A stretch of 42,137 nt of DNA from a virus: IMG/VR virus record IMGVR_UViG_3300025168_014374, positions 1 through 42,137 of that record; one strand, 5' to 3'. The position numbers and the translations under genes were made by a program. Position 1 is the stretch's first letter. Each line of letters begins with the position of its first letter. Positions 41,715 through 42,137 of this stretch are shown here, piece after piece. The notes beneath the pieces were generated by a model that had not been told where the DNA came from, did no database searches, and worked only from the letters and a program-made list of their open reading frames with translations.

Positions 41715-42113
41715 ATGGAAAAATATATTTACAGAGCAAAATTAGATAGAGTAGTTGATGGTGATACCATCGATGCAATGATAGATTTAGGATTCAACAC
41801 TTGGGTAAAAAGACGTATTAGATATATGGGACTTGATACTTGGGAAAGTAGGACAAGAGATCTTGATGAAAAGAAAAAAGGTTTAGCAGCAAAAGCTAGA
41901 AATAAAGAACTACTTGAAAAGGTAAGTTCAAAGTCTGGTTTCTTTAGAATAAAATCTCATGGTACTGGAAAGTATGGTAGAGTATTAGGAGAAATATTTA
42001 TACAAGATATTGATGGTAAACAATATAACATTAATGAGACTCTTAAAGCAGAAGGACATGCTTATGAGTATCATGGAGGAAAAAAGAAAGTATTTACAAA
42101 AAAAGGAGAGTAG
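41715..42113 (+). CDS. nuc: Thermonuclease-like (SNase) nuclease
   Basis: 132 residues of the staphylococcal nuclease family, which cleave DNA and RNA with Ca2+. DRVVDGDTIDAMIDLG has the metal-binding D15; IRYMGLDTWESR has R36, D41 and E44; GKYGRVLGEIF has R89. These are the counterparts of D21, R35, D40, E43 and R87. The typical secretion signal is absent, so it is cytoplasmic or virion-borne. It is complete and ends just before a new gene with AAAGGAG as ribosome site. Confidence 0.93.
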   Translation: MEKYIYRAKLDRVVDGDTIDAMIDLGFNTWVKRRIRYMGLDTWESRTRDLDEKKKGLAAKARNKELLEKVSSKSGFFRIKSHGTGKYGRVLGEIFIQDIDGKQYNINETLKAEGHAYEYHGGKKKVFTKKGE

Positions 42114-42115
42114 TT

Positions 42116-42137
42116 ATGAACTGGATAAACAGTTGGA
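42116..42137 (+). CDS. Start of a gene cut by the window edge
   Basis: ATG at 42116 follows AAAAAGGAGAG and the TAG stop of the nuclease by two bases; it encodes MNWINSW before the sequence ends. The ribosome site and spacing argue for a real start. Nothing can be said about the product. Confidence 0.5.

Noticed and set aside
1-42137. tRNA genes, CRISPR arrays, insertion sequences, attachment sites
   Set aside because: No cloverleaf-like GC-rich segment, regular repeat-spacer pattern, transposase or integrase was seen. The gaps are too short to hold them.

Overview
The window is a gene-dense, AT-rich stretch (roughly 30% GC by eye) of a tailed-phage genome. Every supported gene reads on the + strand and most neighbours touch or overlap. 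A T4-type replisome (family B DNA polymerase, sliding clamp, both clamp-loader subunits), dUTPase, a DpdA/TGT-like base-exchange enzyme and N-terminal peptides resembling T4 capsid-targeting sequences point to a large T4-like myovirus, probably marine. The host cannot be named from this sequence. I found no tRNA, CRISPR array, integrase or transposon.

Layout. (1) 1-10,719, replication and nucleotide metabolism: the tail end of a hypoxanthine phosphoribosyltransferase-like gene, a small membrane protein, DNA polymerase, a glycosyltransferase that overlaps a dpdA-like gene, gp45-like clamp, dUTPase, gp44-like and gp62-like clamp loader, an Nmad1/DUF1599-like protein, a RecB/Cas4-like nuclease with four cysteines, a SLOG/DUF2493-like protein and small proteins. 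(2) 10,763-35,922, an unbroken run of about 25 kb of overlapping genes for glycan synthesis: 13 glycosyltransferase-like proteins (a 14th is the one beside dpdA), nucleotide-sugar enzymes, a methyltransferase, an FAD oxidoreductase and a deacetylase-like protein. Recognisable sub-pathways are a Gmd / ColD-like / GDP-fucose-synthase-like set that could make GDP-colitose, and a CapE/FnlA-like plus RmlD-like pair for a UDP-2-acetamido-2,6-dideoxyhexose. (3) 35,967-42,137, probable virion or late genes: a YkuD-like protein, a HAD phosphatase-like protein, GIY-YIG nuclease, small membrane proteins, superoxide dismutase, a thermonuclease and several proteins that share a start of the form M-I-(K/R)-L-K-x-(I/L)-L-x-E.

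Two promoter classes stand out. Four gaps carry the same bipartite element: GGTWRTWTG, then TTATATT starting exactly 20 nt after the GG. It lies before replication and nuclease genes, and in two cases sits so close to the ATG that the mRNA would be leaderless. Three other gaps carry CATATTTATAWWAAA 32-38 nt before the ATG of the first gene of the glycan run and of two late-type genes. These look like a middle/early and a late class.

The most interesting possibilities are: a base-modification set (dpdA-like gene, overlapping glycosyltransferase, Nmad1-like protein) inside the replisome cluster; a phage-borne pathway to colitose-type sugars; a KLPKLKKV-type peptide shared by two adjacent glycosyltransferases; and a group of proteins, including superoxide dismutase, with peptides suggesting packaging into the head and cleavage by a prohead protease.
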